This document shows, piece by piece, positions 4,969-5,107 of a stretch of DNA of 5,107 bases. This DNA is from an uncultured bacterium (lineage in GTDB: Bacteria > Bacillota_I > Bacilli_A > RF39 > UBA660). The DNA lies in contig CASEAD010000134.1 in assembly GCA_949285775.1 (NCBI GenBank), forward strand, positions 1-5,107, given 5' to 3'. Each line of letters starts with the position of its first letter. Within the stretch, counting starts at the first letter, position 1. The notes below the pieces were generated by a model, which had not been told where the DNA came from, searched no databases, and was given only the letters and a program-made list of their open reading frames with translations. The position numbers were made by a program, and so were the translations under genes.

Positions 4969-5107
4969 ATGCTGTTTTTAAGAGAGTTTTGTGACACAAG
5001 TAGTGTTTTAAAAGTTATATTGTTTATAAGTGAATTAATTAATATAGTACGTATTGTTGTACCAATTGGACTAATAGTAATGGTAAGTGTAGATATTGCC
5101 AAAAATG
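4969..5107 (+). CDS. Unrecognised small membrane protein, 3' end beyond the window
   Basis: An open frame of 46 codons runs off the window end. The ATG has a strong SD (AGGAGG, 4958-4963, 5-base gap) and a promoter of its own, so it is very likely a real gene. The protein begins MLFLREFCDTSSVLKVILF and continues with a largely hydrophobic stretch (about 14-40, interrupted by Ser-Glu at 21-22 and Arg28) that includes VPIGLIVMVSVDIAKN (31-46). The pattern of a short N terminus, hydrophobic helix and Pro-Ile turn recalls small pilin-like TrbC/VirB2-type or two-helix membrane proteins, but this is a vague resemblance, not an identification. It does not look like YlmG/YggT, which would be the expected neighbour of sepF. 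The function cannot be assigned from the visible part. Confidence 0.72.
   Translation, partial: MLFLREFCDTSSVLKVILFISELINIVRIVVPIGLIVMVSVDIAKN

Noticed and set aside
1..5107. CRISPR array, tRNA/rRNA gene, insertion sequence or riboswitch
   Set aside because: No regularly spaced repeats, tRNA-like cloverleaf, rRNA stretch, transposase or long structured leader was seen. All leaders are under 30 bases by the promoter calls.

Overview
This window is very AT-rich and carries seven complete genes plus one truncated gene, all on the + strand and tightly packed. Near-consensus SD sequences (AGGAGG), near-consensus sigma-A-type promoters, short intergenic gaps and Gram-positive cell-division genes point to a low-GC Bacillota. 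An uncultured gut-type Bacilli lineage near Erysipelotrichales/RF39 is my best guess, from style only. All tryptophans I checked are TGG and one gene ends in TGA, so this looks like the standard bacterial code rather than the Mycoplasma code in which TGA is Trp.

Layout: (1) 86-2323, a class B penicillin-binding protein of the PBP2/PBP2b elongation type, with an extended -10 promoter just upstream. (2) 2366-3116, rpmG (ribosomal protein L33) and efp (elongation factor P), with a promoter embedded in the 3' end of the PBP gene and a weak terminator after efp. (3) 3195-3876, the classic pair yceD (DUF177)-rpmF (L32), with its own promoter and a hairpin terminator. (4) 4019-4856, sepF-divIVA, the FtsZ-anchoring protein and the polar/septal scaffold, again with its own promoter and a good terminator. 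(5) 4969 to the window end, the first 46 codons of an unrecognised small membrane protein behind a strong promoter.

The genes serve growth: peptidoglycan crosslinking in the side wall, two small zinc-ribbon proteins of the 50S subunit, a factor that rescues ribosomes stalled on polyproline, and two septum-associated proteins. None of the first seven is a novel system. The spots most worth a second look are a 14-bp-paired dyad centred on the -10 box of the last promoter, the unknown membrane protein it drives, a DivIVA whose usual membrane-inserting tip is absent, a DUF177 protein without its usual cysteine motif, and a DxDxDGxxD acidic loop right after the KTG motif of the PBP. No RNA genes, CRISPR arrays, insertion sequences or origins were seen. 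No gene-free stretch exceeds about 145 bases.
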